Positions 1-11,508 of a stretch of DNA of 64,000 nt are shown one piece after another (position 1 is the stretch's first letter; every line of letters begins with the position of its first letter). This stretch comes from Erinaceus europaeus (lineage: Eukaryota; Chordata; Mammalia; Eulipotyphla; Erinaceidae): positions 97,531,141-97,595,140 of the forward strand of contig NC_080166.1 of assembly GCF_950295315.1 (NCBI RefSeq), read 5' to 3'. The notes beneath the pieces were generated by a model. The model was not told the origin of the DNA, ran no database searches, and saw only the letters and a program-made list of their open reading frames with translations. Position numbers and translations under genes: made by a program.

Positions 1-305
1 TAGTCTTCTAGAATATTTTGTTTTTAAAGTACAGAGAAATTCACTCTGTAGACCTTAATATTTAATAGGCACTAATTCCACAGGGTGGAAATCTTCTTAT
101 GTTTTCTTATAAAGATAATGCTATAATCAATAACAAAACAATATTAAAAATATGATTTGGTTTGTGGTTTGGAATTAAATCTTATGTATTTGAAGAGTGA
201 ACAATGATAGCTTAAACAAAGCATTTCTTTCACCATCTCAATTCTTGCTTCCTGGGATTTTATTGAGGTTGTTGACTTTTTGTGTGTGTTGAAAAAGCTT
301 GATTT

Positions 306-631
306 GGGGAGCCGGGCTGTAGCACAGCGGGTTAAGCTCAGGTGGCGCAAAGCACAAGGACCGGCATAAGGATCCCGGTTCGAACCCCGGCTCCCCACCT
401 GCAGGGGAGTCGCTTCACAGGCGGTGAAGCAGGTCTGCAGGTGTCTGTCTCTCCCCCTCTCTGTCTTCCCCTCCTCTCTCCATTTCTCTCTGTCCTATCC
501 AACAACAATGACAACAACAACAATAATAACTACAACAATAAAACAACAAGGGCAACAAAAGGGAATAAATAAATAAAATAAATATTAAAAAAAAAAGAAA
601 AACTAGAATAAATTTAAAAAAAAAAAAAAAA
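306..631 (+). mobile_element. Family A tRNA-derived SINE, complete
   Basis: The head has a pol III A-box-like stretch (TAGCACAGCGGGTTAAGC) and a B-box (GGTTCGAACCCC). The CTTCACAGGCGGTGAAGC palindrome, the pyrimidine stretch and a CAA/AATAAA-rich tail ending in an A-run follow. A 16-bp direct repeat, GAAAAAGCTTGATTTG, flanks it at 291-306 and 632-647 (one base is shared with the element start). The perfect TSD and intact boxes mark a fairly young L1-mobilised copy. Confidence 0.93.
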
Positions 632-912
632 GAAAAAGCTTGATTTGTATATTGTATTGAAAAGTTGATCTGCAGAGAAACAGAGTAACATTACAGTTCA
701 AAGAAATCCATTAAAAATACTCCAGTAAAGAGCAAATTTGGCAGTATTTTTGCTAGAAATTAACAATAAGGTTTAAAATTATGTATATGTTTAGAAATAT
801 ACTTTTTTTTATCTATTCAGCAGTAGGCCTTTCTTATGTACAATTTATTATAAAGCCACTGGGAATAAAAGTATTAAACATTAAGGGTTGGAGAGATAAC
901 CCAACTTTAGTA

Positions 913-2356
913 TGGTTACTAACTGTTTCCTGAAAGTTTTGTAGAGTTCATTTGTAAAGCCATCTGGTCCAGGACTTTTGTTGTTGGGGAGGTTCTTAAT
1001 AAAGGTTTCAATTTCTTTGTCTGTGATAGGTGCATTTAGATTTTGTAGTTCTTCTTGGTTCAGTTTTGGAAGGGCATATGCTTCTAGGAACTGTGCCATT
1101 TCTTCCAGATTCTCTAGCTTGGTGGCGTATAGTTCTTTATAAAAGTTTCACAGGATTCTCTGGATTTCTGTGGTGTCAGTTGTGATATCTCCTCCATCGT
1201 TTACAATTCTATTAAATTGAGTCTTCTCTCTTTTTTGTTTGGTGAGTCTGGCTAGGGGTTTGTCAATTTTGTTTAATCTTTCAAAGAACCAACATTTGGC
1301 TTCATTGATCTTTTGTATGGTTCTTTTATTTTCGATGTTGTTTATTTCTGCTCTAACTTTAGTGATTTCTGTCCTTCTGGATGCTTTAGGGTTCCTTTGT
1401 TCCTCTTCCTCTAAGTCCTTGAGGTGTGCAGTAAGGTCGTTCATTTGGGCTTCTTCTTGGTGTTTAATATGTGATTGTATGGCTATAAGTTTCCCTCTCA
1501 GTACTGCTTTAGCTGTGTCCCAAATATTTTGATAGGTTGTGTCTTCATTTTCATTTGTTTCCAGGAACATTTGAATTTCCTGCTTGAGTGAATCTCTGAC
1601 CCAGTGGTTTTTAAGGAGTATGTTGTTTAGTTTCCAAATTCTGTGACTTTTAATAATTGTCTGTTTGTTGTTAAATGTTAGTTTTACTCCACTGTGGTTT
1701 GAGAAGATACTTGGGATGAGTTCAATGTTCTTGAATTTATTGATGCTCTCTTTGTGGCCTAACATGTGGTCTATCCTTGGGTATATATTATGTGGATTTG
1801 AAAAGAAGGTGTATTCCAGTTTTTTGGGGTGAAGGACTCTGAAAATGTCCAAGAGGTCTAGTCTGTCAATCTCTTCATTCAATTCTCTTGTATCTTTGTT
1901 GGTTTTCTGCTTTGTTGATCTGTCTAAGTGTGAGAGTGGGGTATTGAAGTCTCCCACTATTATTGTATTACTATTGATGTTTTGAAATTCTTTCAGTAAG
2001 TGCTTGACGTATTTAGATGGTCCCTCATTGGGTGCATAGATGTTAATGATTGTTAAGTCTTCTTGACTGATTGATCCTCTAATCATTATGTAATGTCCTT
2101 GCCTATCTTTTATTACTTTACTTAATTTAAAATCTATCGTGTCTGAGATGAGAATGGCTGTTCCTGCCCTTTTTTGTGGTCCCTTAGCCTGTATGATAGT
2201 TTCCCATCCTTTCACTTTAAGTCTGTGTTTAACTTGTTGTGACAGATGGGATTCTTGCAAGCAGCATATGGTTGGGTTAAGTTTTCTGATCCATCCCCCC
2301 ACTCTGTGCCTTTTGATGGGTGAGTTTAAGCCATTGACATTTATTGATATTATGGA
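913..2356 (-). pseudogene. L1 ORF2 5' half (endonuclease and start of RT), broken
   Basis: ORF2p nicks target DNA and reverse-transcribes L1 RNA at the nick. The apurinic-endonuclease-like domain is visible: [43 protein letters not shown] and SNHSGVKL, in family order. The usual Asp of the last motif (SDHS in L1) is Asn here (codon 1697-1699), so activity is doubtful. A TGA at 1148-1150 breaks the frame where the copy near 63.6 kb has CGA (Arg), a CpG-type transition. Downstream, 1099-913 resumes the same frame with [13 protein letters not shown] at the RT N-terminal region. No ATG is visible in frame before a stop at 2357-2359, so the N-terminal residues are lost. The rest of RT and the Cys-rich domain are absent. 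Confidence 0.9.
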
Positions 2357-2439
2357 TTAAATGTATTGTAGTGCCATTGTTCAAAAAAATTTTTTTTGTT
2401 TGCTCTGCTATATTGCAAGTATTATAGTGATGTTCTTGT

Positions 2440-3353
2440 TTATAAGAGGTCTTTTAGAACCTCTTTCAGGGCCGGTTTGGTGATGGTTGCCTCCTTTAAC
2501 TGTTGTTTGTCTAAGAAGGTTTTGATCCCTCCATCTAGTTTGAATGAAAGTCTAGCAGGATATATTATCCTTGGTTGAAACCCTTTTTATTTAGGGCTCG
2601 ATAGATATCTTGCCATTCTCTTCTGGCTTTTAGAGTTTGAGTGGAGAAGTCTGCAGATAATCTTATGGGTTTTCCCTTGTATATGACTTTTTGTTTCTCT
2701 CTTGCAGCCTTTAGGATCCTTTCTTTATCCTTACTTCTTCTCACTGTGACTATGATGTGTCTTGGTGTCTTCAGGTCTGGGGTGATTCTGTTTGGTACTC
2801 TCTGGGCCTCTTGAATCTTGATATCCTTTCTGTTATTCAGGTCTGGGAAGTTTTCTTGTATTATTTCCTCTAGAATGTTTGCTTCCCCTTCCTCTCTTTC
2901 TTCGTCTGGCAGGCCAATTATACGAATGTTACTTCTTTTGAGATCATCCCATATGTCTCTGTTGTTGTTTTCAGTGTCTCTCAATCTCTTTTTAAGCTCT
3001 TTCACCCCTTTCTTTGTTTTCTCTAACTCATCCTCTGTCTGACTAATTTTGTTTTCTGCTTCTGTTAGTCTGCTTTCCCTTGCCTCAGCTTCTTTCTTCA
3101 TTACAGCTATTTCAGCTTTCAGTTCTCTAATTGCCTCAAGATGATCAGTATTTTCCTTGGGGGTCTCAACTTTTGTTTCCCTAATACTGCCATTCCTTTC
3201 CTCCAATGTTGTTTTCATTTCTGTGATTAATAAGTTTATTATTGCTTGCATACTTTTCTTAAATATGGTTACTTCTGGCTGATTTGTAGTTTCTTCTGGG
3301 CTCTTGTCTTCATTCATTGGAATAGCAGTTTTATTTGTTTTTGATCTACCCAT
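2440..3353 (-). pseudogene. L1 ORF1 (RNA-binding chaperone protein), frameshifted near the C terminus
   Basis: ORF1p trimerises and binds L1 RNA to form the cytoplasmic ribonucleoprotein needed for retrotransposition. The start MGRSKTNKTAIP is followed by a Glu/Lys-rich coiled coil (about residues 65-125). Next come an RRM-like segment (about 130-190, with NIRIIGLPDEEREEGEANI) and a C-terminal domain (about 195-262, with VIYKGKPIRLSADFS and REWQDI). The frame closes at 2565, after 262 residues. The conserved C-terminal frame resumes one base off and ends in TAA at 2440-2442, so one base is missing from the A-rich run around 2581-2590. The 914-nt span is one short of 305 codons. Apart from that indel it looks intact. 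The final 45 or so residues of the C-terminal domain are lost from the main frame. Confidence 0.9.
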
Positions 3354-4765
3354 TTTTTTGATTTATGTGTTTCTGTTTTTTTTTTATGCTCTGTTGTTCC
3401 TCAGTTGTTGTGTCTTGAGTATAAACAACACTGTACTAAATACCTTTATGACAGTTGCACTCACCAACCTCAGGAATTACAGTAGCAACTGAAGCAAGTA
3501 TTGAAGCAGTTTAATCAGTACCAGTTAGCCAAACAATTTCTCCAGTCCGTGAAAAAATAGTAACCAAATCCCAGTGAAGAAGAAAGAGAAAAGAAAGAAG
3601 GGATAGCAAGAATAGACAGTTATGCAAATCTACTATCCACTGTATATTCTAGGGGTAACAAGAGAGGAAAGGTAACTAGAGCAGAGATACACACATAGAG
3701 AGTCCACTCTGAGTCAGATTTCTTCCCCAAAATAATTCACAAATTCAGAAAGGCAAAGAAGAAGGAAGGAAGAAGTGTATGACAAGATAAAAAAAAAAAA
3801 GAAAAAAGAGACAAGTGAGAGAAAAGGGAAGAGATAAGAAAAAGAGCTGTAATTAAAGAGCAGTGAAAGGAAAGGTTTTTTTAATTACTTTATTTTTAAT
3901 TAAGTTAAATTAATTTTTTTTTAATTAGCTAGGAGGAGGAGGGAGGTTCGAGCCTGTAGAGGAGGTAGGAGTAAGGAGACAAGTTTCTCCCACAATAGAT
4001 AAGATGCCCACTACCCTAGCAATGAATGATACCCTAAGAGTTAATTCTGCTCAACCTAAAGGGGGGGAAGATATATGTCTTTATATAATATTAATAATAA
4101 AATAGAGCAGGGAAAAAAAAAAAAACCTGTCCCAGATTACCTCAAATCTCGTGATCAGAGGCAGCTGATTGTTAAGAATGAGAAAAAAAAACCAAAAACC
4201 TCAGGACTAGTCAAGGATAGCTGAAATAGACAGTTATGCAAATCTACTATCCACTGTATATTCTAGGGGTGGCTAAAGGAGGAAGGGAAGTTGAGCAGAG
4301 ACACTCACAGTGAGAGTCCATACTGAGTCAGAATTCTTCCCCAAAATAATTCCCAAATGTGTATCAATGAATTCAAAAAAACACACTCTTTGGTGGTGTG
4401 GGGGCTGGGTCCTGTGGCTTTGGAATCTGTAGGATTAAGGAAGAACGGATGACAAGAATGAGAAAAAGAAAAAAATAGAAAGAGAGAAAAAAGAACTTTT
4501 TCTTTTTTCTTTTTTTAAGAAAAAGAATAGTCATAAAAGAGCGGTGAAAGGAAAGAGTTTATTTATTTATTTATTTATTTACTTTTAATTATTTAATTAG
4601 CTATGCACGGTGAGGTGGCGGGGGTTTGGCTACTTAGAAAGAAAAAAGGCCAGAGATTTCGGAATGGTATAGACTTAGAATGAATGATACTCCCTGGTGG
4701 GACAGGAATTTGGTAAAGACAGAAGCTCAGCAGGGGAGCCTGCTAGGAGCTGGTCCCCAGGAACT
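3354..4765 (-). promoter_or_regulatory. L1 5' UTR with an imperfect tandem duplication
   Basis: This noncoding 1.4 kb lies upstream of ORF1. Two related copies, about 3605-4080 and 4219-4765, share blocks such as TTATGCAAATCTACTATCCA, GAGTCAGA.TTCTTCCCCAAA, GTGAAAGGAAAG and AATGAATGATAC. Offsets are about 614 to 680 bp. L1 5' UTRs carry the internal promoter, and tandem monomers are known in some rodent L1s. That the duplicated block is a promoter is inference. Confidence 0.7.
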
Positions 4766-4870
4766 GATAACCCAACTTTTAGTACATCAGATTCTTATAA
4801 GAGGTTTAAAGGTTCCAGGTTTAATCTCTAGCATCACCATAAACCAGAGTAGAACACTGATTTGATCTCT

Positions 4871-5585
4871 TTATTATTAAACCTCCCTTTAAAATACATA
4901 CACACATACATTCAGGAAATAAATACATAAATAACAAAAAGACAAAGAAAATCAGCATCTGTCCTTCTGAAGTTGAGCTGCTGTGGCAATATTTTTGAAA
5001 AAGTGGGTTCTTTGCATTAACATCATCTGGTGTTAACTCACCTTTATTTAAAGGTAAGTTTCTGGTTTTCTTTTCTTATTTGACTTTCTAGTAAGAGAGT
5101 TCTAAAATATCTACCTTCTATACAATTTAACACACTTCCTTGGCAACTAGCTTGTGCCCCAAATTAAAGGAATAGATTAAAAAGACTTGGAACATTATTA
5201 ATGAAGGAGTGAGAAACAGGATTGAGAACTCCAAATGACTGGCATGATATGGGAAATATCACTTGATAAATCCTAAGCATATGATTGCCATTCCATAATA
5301 TGAGAATAAGAGAACTGGATGAAATAATATCTCAGGCTACTTTCACTACTGATATTTCTTTTGTGTGAGGGATAAATTTTTCTAAGACTCCCAATACTAG
5401 GTACTGTCACACATGTTTTCACTTTTTCTCTTTGTTACATCTTGTAACAAAGAGAAAAATATACCATAGAGAAGAGGAGACAACAATTGTGAGCAGAATG
5501 AAAAGATTAGATATCTGATTCTTGAGTTTCAAGTCAGGCTTAGTCAAATGATATTAGATTTAGAAGACTGCCTCACTCATATGAA
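4871..5585. other. Unassigned AT-rich sequence
   Basis: No coding region or recognisable repeat is seen between the SINE/L1 block and the ancient L1. A short imperfect palindrome around 5423-5460 (TTTTTCTCTTTGTTACA / TGTAACAAAGAGAAAAA) is the only visible structure. Confidence 0.5.
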
Positions 5586-6348
5586 GATTTCACAGGCTAT
5601 GGACTTCTGGGAGGCATGGTTACAGACTTCAAGGAGGCATGGCTATGGACTAATGTCTAACAACAAAGATTCCCCCACTCCGCAAAAAATATTATCAACT
5701 ATCTAACCCACAAACTCCACTAAACTGTAGCTGGCACATCTGCATTCACCAAGACCTCAGGTGGGTGGCTGGGATGAGAGGTAGTGCAGGATTGAAACCA
5801 AGCATGTAGAGGCTGGAAGATTAGGCGACAAAAGGCACCATTTTTCCTCTGAGAAACAGCAGTTAAAGCTAAGCAAGACTGTGAGAAGGGATAAACTCTG
5901 AGCTTTGGCTCATGGACTCAGGGGTGAGAGTTTGCTGAACTGGTGATGAGGTCACACCACAATAGCAGGGGATTTGCTTAACCAGTTTGGTTTGGCCCCC
6001 AAACTAAGGCAGACATACATAAAAGTATTTTTCAGAAGTTGACAGTGAAGTGGTAATAGTCAGCAGCTGACTGCTAAATGGTAAAGTGAGCCCTGCTTCT
6101 TCAAACAAAACTACCACCTACTAGCAAACTTTTGTGGCTTGAATTAAGACTGAAATTTTACAGAGAAGCTATATATACACACTAAAACAGTGCAAGGGAA
6201 TAACAAACTTAACCCCAAGCCTCATGCCCTCAACCTAATGTATAAACAAAGTGAAATCTAGTAATTATGATAACACCTACTGTCTCAGAAATAACCAGCA
6301 CAATAAATATGTAAAAAATCAGAGAAATAGCAAAACAAACTTCAGAAC

Positions 6349-7268
6349 ATGACAACTCAAATATACAGAAATGGAACAGAAGGACTCCAGGAAAATTTAG
6401 ATATAGAGGGACTATCAGAGAAGAACGATAGAAAACCCATTATGAAGTCTCTCCAACAGTCTAAGCACAGTACTGAGACATTTACTCAAGAGTTGAAAGA
6501 CTATTTCATTAAGAAGTTAGGAAACATAAAAGAAGAAATCCACAGAGTTCTCCAAGCAACTAGAAAACACAAAAGAATAACTTTAATCAGAACTCACCAA
6601 GCAGTTAGGAAGCATAAATGTAAAACTTTAAATAGTACTGCACAGTGTGAAAGATACTTTGAGTTAGTACAACATCAAGTATCAGGCTTGAAACTAGACT
6701 AATTCCAGCAGAGGAATGAATACCTAAACTAAAAGATACAGTTAGTCCACTCTTTCAATTTAAGTCTGTGAAATAGCAGACTGCATCAAAAAGTCAAAAG
6801 TAAGATTGTTAGGAAGTCCAGAAGAAGAGGACAGAATGAAGGAAACAGAGACTATATTCAGGGAAATTATATCTGAGAGTTTTCCTCATCTAGGCAATCT
6901 CAGTACATAAACTTCCTGGAAACAGAGAGTGTACCCGGAACACAAGATATATCATAGTGAAACTATTAAAACACAGGGATCAGGGAAGAATATTTCACGC
7001 TGCTAGGGAAAGGAAAAATGTGATATACAAAGGTAAAGTTATCAGACTCTCATCAGATTTCTCTTCACAAACCCTACAGGCTGGGAGAGAGTGGAATGAC
7101 ATATTCACAATAATAAAAGGTAAGAACTGTCAACCATGTATATTCTATCTTGAAAAGCTGTCCTTCATATATGAGGGAGAAATAAAGATCTTTTCAAATA
7201 TTCAAAAGCTAAAGGAATTTGCCGCCATCAACCCTACCTTGCAGAAATTGCTAAAAGGGGTGTCATGA
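6349..7268 (+). pseudogene. Ancient L1 ORF1 remnant
   Basis: Two open pieces remain. 6349-6702 carries a degenerate N-terminal, coiled-coil-like part. 6957-7268 carries the C-terminal domain, recognisable from VIYKGKVIRLSSDFSSQTLQ and REWNDIF, which align with VIYKGKPIRLSADFSTQTLK and REWQDIY of the ORF1 at 2440-3353. The RRM region between them (about 6703-6956) has stops and frameshifts. It is non-functional, and the homology assignment is firm only for the C-terminal piece. Confidence 0.8.
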
Positions 7269-7551
7269 GAAAAGAAAACAACAAAGGATTACATGTTCTA
7301 AGTGAGATGGACAGCAGTATAATACAGCTAAGAACACAACAGAAGTAAGAAAGAACAACAAAATAGGACAAGGGACGAAATTAATGGACAGAACAGTACT
7401 ATCAAATACTAGTTAGTCCAAGACTTAAAAAAAAGTCTCTTTAAGATACAATATCCTTGCCATTTCACTTATGGTAATCGCAGTACAAAACAAATAACAG
7501 AGAGTAACAGTAATATCAGTGAGGAAATCACCATAGAAACCCACATATGGA

Positions 7552-7742
7552 ACCAGGTAGGGTGGTGCACCTGTTTGAGAGCACATGTTATAATATCTAA
7601 GGACCCAGATTCAAGCCACTAGTCCTCACCTATAGAAGGAATAATTCATAAGTGGTGTAGCAGTGCTGCAGGTGTTTCTTACTTTCCCTCTCTACCTCCC
7701 CCTACCCTCTCAATTTCTGTCTTAAATAAAGTATTTTTGAAA
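7552..7742 (+). mobile_element. Family B SINE
   Basis: The head GGTAGGGTGGTGCACCTGTT is followed by a B-box-like CAGATTCAAGCC, a GGTGTAGCAGTGCTGCAGGTGT body, a pyrimidine run and an AATAAA tail. It lies in the spacer between the ancient ORF1 and ORF2. Confidence 0.75.
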
Positions 7743-8134
7743 AGTCAAAAGAAGAAAAAGAAAAAGAAAATCCACCTACACAAAATGAGAGATAGAAGCA
7801 AATGGGAAAAAAATCAACCTAAAAACAGCCTTAATACAAAAACCAGAATGAATGTAAAATATACATATACATATATATATATATATGTACATATCAATAA
7901 TCACTGTAAACACGAATGACCTAAATAAACCTGTCAAAAGACTCAGAGCAGCTAAATGGATTAAAGAACATGATTCATCTATTATATGTCTCCAGGAAAC
8001 ACACATTCAGAGAAAAGATAAATAGAAGCTTAATGTAAAAGGCCAGAACAAGATGTTCCAAGCTAATAATGCAAAAAAAAAAAAAAAAATGGCAGGAACA
8101 GCAATTTTGCTCTCTGATAAAATGCACTTTCAGG

Positions 8135-8422
8135 GGAGTCGGGTGGTAGTGCAGCGGGTTAAGTGCACATGGCACAAAGTGCAAGGACTGGCCTAAGGAT
8201 CCAGGTTTGAGCCCCTGACTCCCCACCTGCAGGGGAGTCGCTTCACAAGCAGTGAAGAAGGTCTGCAGGTATCTATCTTTCTCTCCCTCTATCTTCCCCT
8301 CCTCTCTCCATTTCTCTCTTTCCTATCCAACAACAATGACATCAATAACAACAACAATAAAAATCAACAAGGGCAACAAAAGGGAATAAATAAATAAATA
8401 TTTTAAAATCTTTTTAAAAATA
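8135..8422 (+). mobile_element. Family A SINE inside ancient L1 ORF2
   Basis: It has the full tRNA-like head, the CTTCACAAGCAGTGAAG body and a CAACAAGGGCAACAAAAGGG tail. A 10-bp TSD, CACTTTCAGG, sits at 8125-8134 and 8423-8432. It postdates the L1 it interrupts. Confidence 0.9.
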
Positions 8423-8708
8423 CACTTTCAGGTATAGAAAGTAGAGATAAAGATGGGCACTACATAATGGTCAAAGGGTTAATCCAACAAGAAGACATAA
8501 CCATTATAAATATATATTCTCCAAACTTAGGAGTACCTAAATATATAAAATAAGTACTCACGGAACTTAAGGGACATATTGACAGTAGCACAGTAGTAGT
8601 AGGAAGGAGATCTTAACACATCCTTCACAAGAGAACAATCATCCAGACAAAAAGCCAACAGGAAATAGTGATTTTTAAATGAAACCATACACGAAATGAA
8701 CCATACAT

Positions 8709-9205
8709 AACTTTATAAAATAAAAAATATCAACAAGATCATAGGATAAGAGGGGTACAGTTCCACACAATTCCCACTACCAGAGTTCTGTGTCCCATCT
8801 TTTCCCTTGAAAACTATCCTATTCTTTATCCCTCTGGGAGTATGAACTCAGGATCATTATGGGGTGCAGAAGGTGGTAGGTCTGGCTTCTGTAATTGCTT
8901 CTCCACTGAACAGGGGTGTTTTCAGGTTGATTCATATTCTCAGCCTGTCTCTATCTTTCCCTAGTGGGGTAGGGCTCTGGAGAGGTAGGGGTCCAGGACA
9001 CATTGGTGAGGGTATCTGCCCAGGGAAGTCAGATTGGTGTCATGGTAGCATCTGCAATTGGTGGCTAAAAAAACATTAAGATATAAAGCAGAACACATTA
9101 TTCAATAATCAGAAACCTAAAGGCTAAAATATAGCAGATGAGAATTTGGGTTTCTAGTTTAGAAAAACTAGTCATCTATTTTAGGATATTCTAAGAATTT
9201 CTGTT
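8709..9205 (-). mobile_element. L1 3' UTR fragment, 5'-truncated
   Basis: It matches the 3' UTR of the L1 at 59.6 kb: AAGAGGGGTACA, ATCCCTCTGGGAGTATG, TCTGGCTTCTGTAATTGCTTC, TCCAGGACACATTGGTG, all in the same orientation. It is inserted in the ancient L1. The candidate TSD (AAATGAA...ACAT on both sides) is imperfect. Confidence 0.85.
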
Positions 9206-11264
9206 TTCCAAATAAATGAATACACATTCTCTTCAAGTACACAGAAATCATTCACAAATATTGAACATTTGCTAGGTCACAAAGACAACCTAAACAAATA
9301 TGTGAACATTAAAATCATGAAGTGATTCATGAATCTTCTCAGACCATGATGGTATGATGGTAGAAATAAACTGCGAAAAGAAGAAATCCCCCAATGTTTG
9401 GAAAGTAAACAACATGCTTAATAACTCAAGTTATTGAAGAAATAAAAAAATCAAGAATTTCCTCAGTATCAGTTAGCATGAAGAAACCAGTTATCAGACC
9501 CTATGGGATACAGCAAAAACAATCTTGAGAGGGAAGTTCATAGTAATATAGATAAACGCAAGTAAACAGAGAAGTCACTGATAAACCATCCAACAACTTA
9601 ACTGAGCCAACTAGAAGCCAAGAAAAAAAAAGATATAAAGGTCAGCAGGAGACAGGAAATCACTAAAAACAGCACAAATCAATGAAATAGAAAATGAGAA
9701 AATCATCAGGAAGATTAATGAAACAAAAGCTGGTTCTTTGAAAGGATAAATAATATAAACCACTAACTAGACTCAGTAAGAAGAAAAAAAGAAAGCTATG
9801 GGTAAAATCACTCAAATGAAAGAGATATTTCAACAGATGACATAGAGATACAAAGAATGAAGCAAGACTGTCATGGACATCTATATGGAAATAAATATGA
9901 CAACTTCGAAGGAACGAACACATTCTTAGAATAATACCATAGTTTCAGAAAAAAAAATATATATGAAAATTACCATAAAAATCAATTTCTTCATTTTGCT
10001 GGTTCAGTAAGCAAATATTTATTTTAATACCAGATAAATAGAATCATTTGAAAAGACACAATTGGAAATATTTCCATAAATGACATTGGCAAGGGAATTC
10101 AAGGAAACAATCCCATTTACAATTGAATCAAAAAAGATAAAATACCTAGGAACAAATTAAGCAAAGGAGATGAGAGACCTTTTCAATGAAAAGTATAAAA
10201 CATTGTTAAAAGAAACAAAGGATGACACAAAGAAATGGAAGAACATCCCTTGCTCATGGATTAGAAGAATAAATATAATTAAAAAGGCAATCCTGCCAAA
10301 ATAAATCTATAGATTCAATGCAATACCTATTAAAATTCCAATGATATCTTTCAAGAAAACTGAACAACTTATTCAAAAATTTGAGTGGACTTACAGAAAA
10401 ATAGTAGGAGCACTCCTGAGGAAAAAAGAAAAATGGAGGCAACATAATTCCTGAAAACAATTTATATTACAAATAAATAGTAGTTATTTTTTTTAAAAGT
10501 GTGGTATTGGAACAAAAATGGACATTTGGACCAATAGAACAGGATAGGTAGCCCAGAACTAAATCTATACACGAATAGAGACATTATATGTAGTAAAGGG
10601 GCCAAAGCTGTGCAGTGGGAAAAATAAAGTTTCTTTAACAAATGATGTTGGATGAATTGGACAACTACCTGTAGAAAAATGAAAACCTGACCAGCGCCTA
10701 ATACCATGCACCAAAATTAACTCAAAATGGATCAAAGATCTAGATATTAGATTTGACTATAAAATACAGAGAAGAATGCATCAGTGAAACATTTCAGGAC
10801 CTGGGACCTGAACATTAAAGACTTAATTGGAGACTTCATCTCATGTGTAAGGAAAACAAATAAGAATGAACAAATGGAACTGTATCAAACTGAAAATCTT
10901 CTATACATCAAAAAAATTCTGTAAGGGTAATCAAGAAGCCCAGAGAACGGGAAAAGATACTTGCACACTACACTTCATACAAGTAATGATATCAAACATC
11001 TATAAAGAAACCATGTAGCTCAACAAAAAGAAAAGAACAACCCAATTAAAAAGTAGGTAGAAGATATGAATCAGTGGTTCTCTAAAGAAAAGATACACAT
11101 GGCTCACAGACATAGGCAGACATGTTCCAGTCCACTTATCATTAGAGAAATGTAAATTAAAACCACATTGAGATTACACTCCAAACCTTTGAAAATGGAC
11201 CCCATCAATAAAACAAGAGAAGATAAGTGTTGAGGATGATGTGGAGATAGAGGAACTCTACTAC

Positions 11265-11266
<2 letters not shown>

Positions 11267-11312
<46 letters not shown>

Positions 11313-11340
11313 CGCGCGCGCGCGCGCGCGTGCACGCGCG
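11267..11340. repeat. (TG)n(CG)n microsatellite
   Basis: About 19 TG units (11267-11304) run directly into about 13 CG units (11305-11330) and end TGCACGCGCG. The whole 74-bp block alternates purine and pyrimidine. Confidence 0.97.
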
Positions 11341-11508
11341 CAAATTGGTGCAGCCATTATGGAGAACCATATGGGAAATCCTTAAACAAATACAAATGGA
11401 ATACCTTATGATACAGCAATTCTACTCCTAGGCATTCACCCAAATTATATAATAACATAAACTTGATGGTATCTACCCTATGTGCACTGTACTTTATTCA
11501 CAGCTGTA

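Larger units (their letters stand above)
913..4765 (-). mobile_element. L1 retrotransposon, 3'-truncated and tailless, with 5' UTR
   Basis: Read on the minus strand, the order is 5' UTR (4765 to 3354), ORF1 (3353 to 2440), a spacer of about 85 bp, and ORF2 (from about 2356). ORF2 stops abruptly at 913, inside the reverse-transcriptase N-terminal region. The insertion lies between direct repeats at 895-912 and 4766-4784 (GATAACCCAACTTTAGTA, with TTT against TTTT). There is no poly(A) (poly(T) on the plus strand) at 913. The usual L1 defect is 5' truncation, so this is the reverse pattern. The copy at 59.6-64 kb shows what ORF2 should continue into. Confidence 0.9.
885..4866 (+). mobile_element. 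Old family C SINE, split by an L1 insertion
   Basis: The left part, 885-912 (GGGTTGGAGAGATAAC...), and the right part, 4785-4866 (a B-box-like GGTTCCAGGTTTAATCTC, then CACCATAAACCAGAG), join into one family C SINE. The L1 at 913-4765 lies between them. Its target-site duplication falls just after the SINE A-box region. Confidence 0.75.
7780..11460 (+). pseudogene. Ancient L1 ORF2 remnant, internally deleted and interrupted
   Basis: Recognisable translated pieces include an ICLQETHI endonuclease motif near 7984-8010 and an AGSLKG-like pre-RT segment near 9725-9750. A C-terminal part near 10100-11450 matches KYLGT, WTYRKI and related L1 ORF2 segments at low identity. No frame stays open for more than about 60-90 codons. 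Two SINE/L1 insertions and the TG/CG microsatellite lie inside it. The FADD motif region is missing. Confidence 0.7.
5586..11508 (+). mobile_element. Ancient L1 on the plus strand, fragmented by later insertions
   Basis: A 5'-UTR-like segment (about 5586-6348) is followed by ORF1 remnants (6349-7268), an intergenic spacer, and ORF2 endonuclease (about 7780-9360), partial RT (about 9400-9960) and C-terminal (about 10050-11460) remnants. The central RT appears deleted near 9960-10050. Later insertions are a SINE at 7552-7742, a family A SINE at 8135-8422, an L1 3' end at 8709-9205 and a microsatellite at 11267-11340. Divergence is high and stops occur throughout. Confidence 0.8.

Noticed and set aside
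306..400. tRNA genes suggested by A- and B-boxes here and at many other loci
   Set aside because: They are heads of tRNA-derived SINEs, followed by SINE bodies and flanked by target duplications. No complete cloverleaf is retained.
11305..11340. CpG island
   Set aside because: The CpGs come only from a simple CG repeat. Surrounding DNA is CpG-poor and no promoter features are present.
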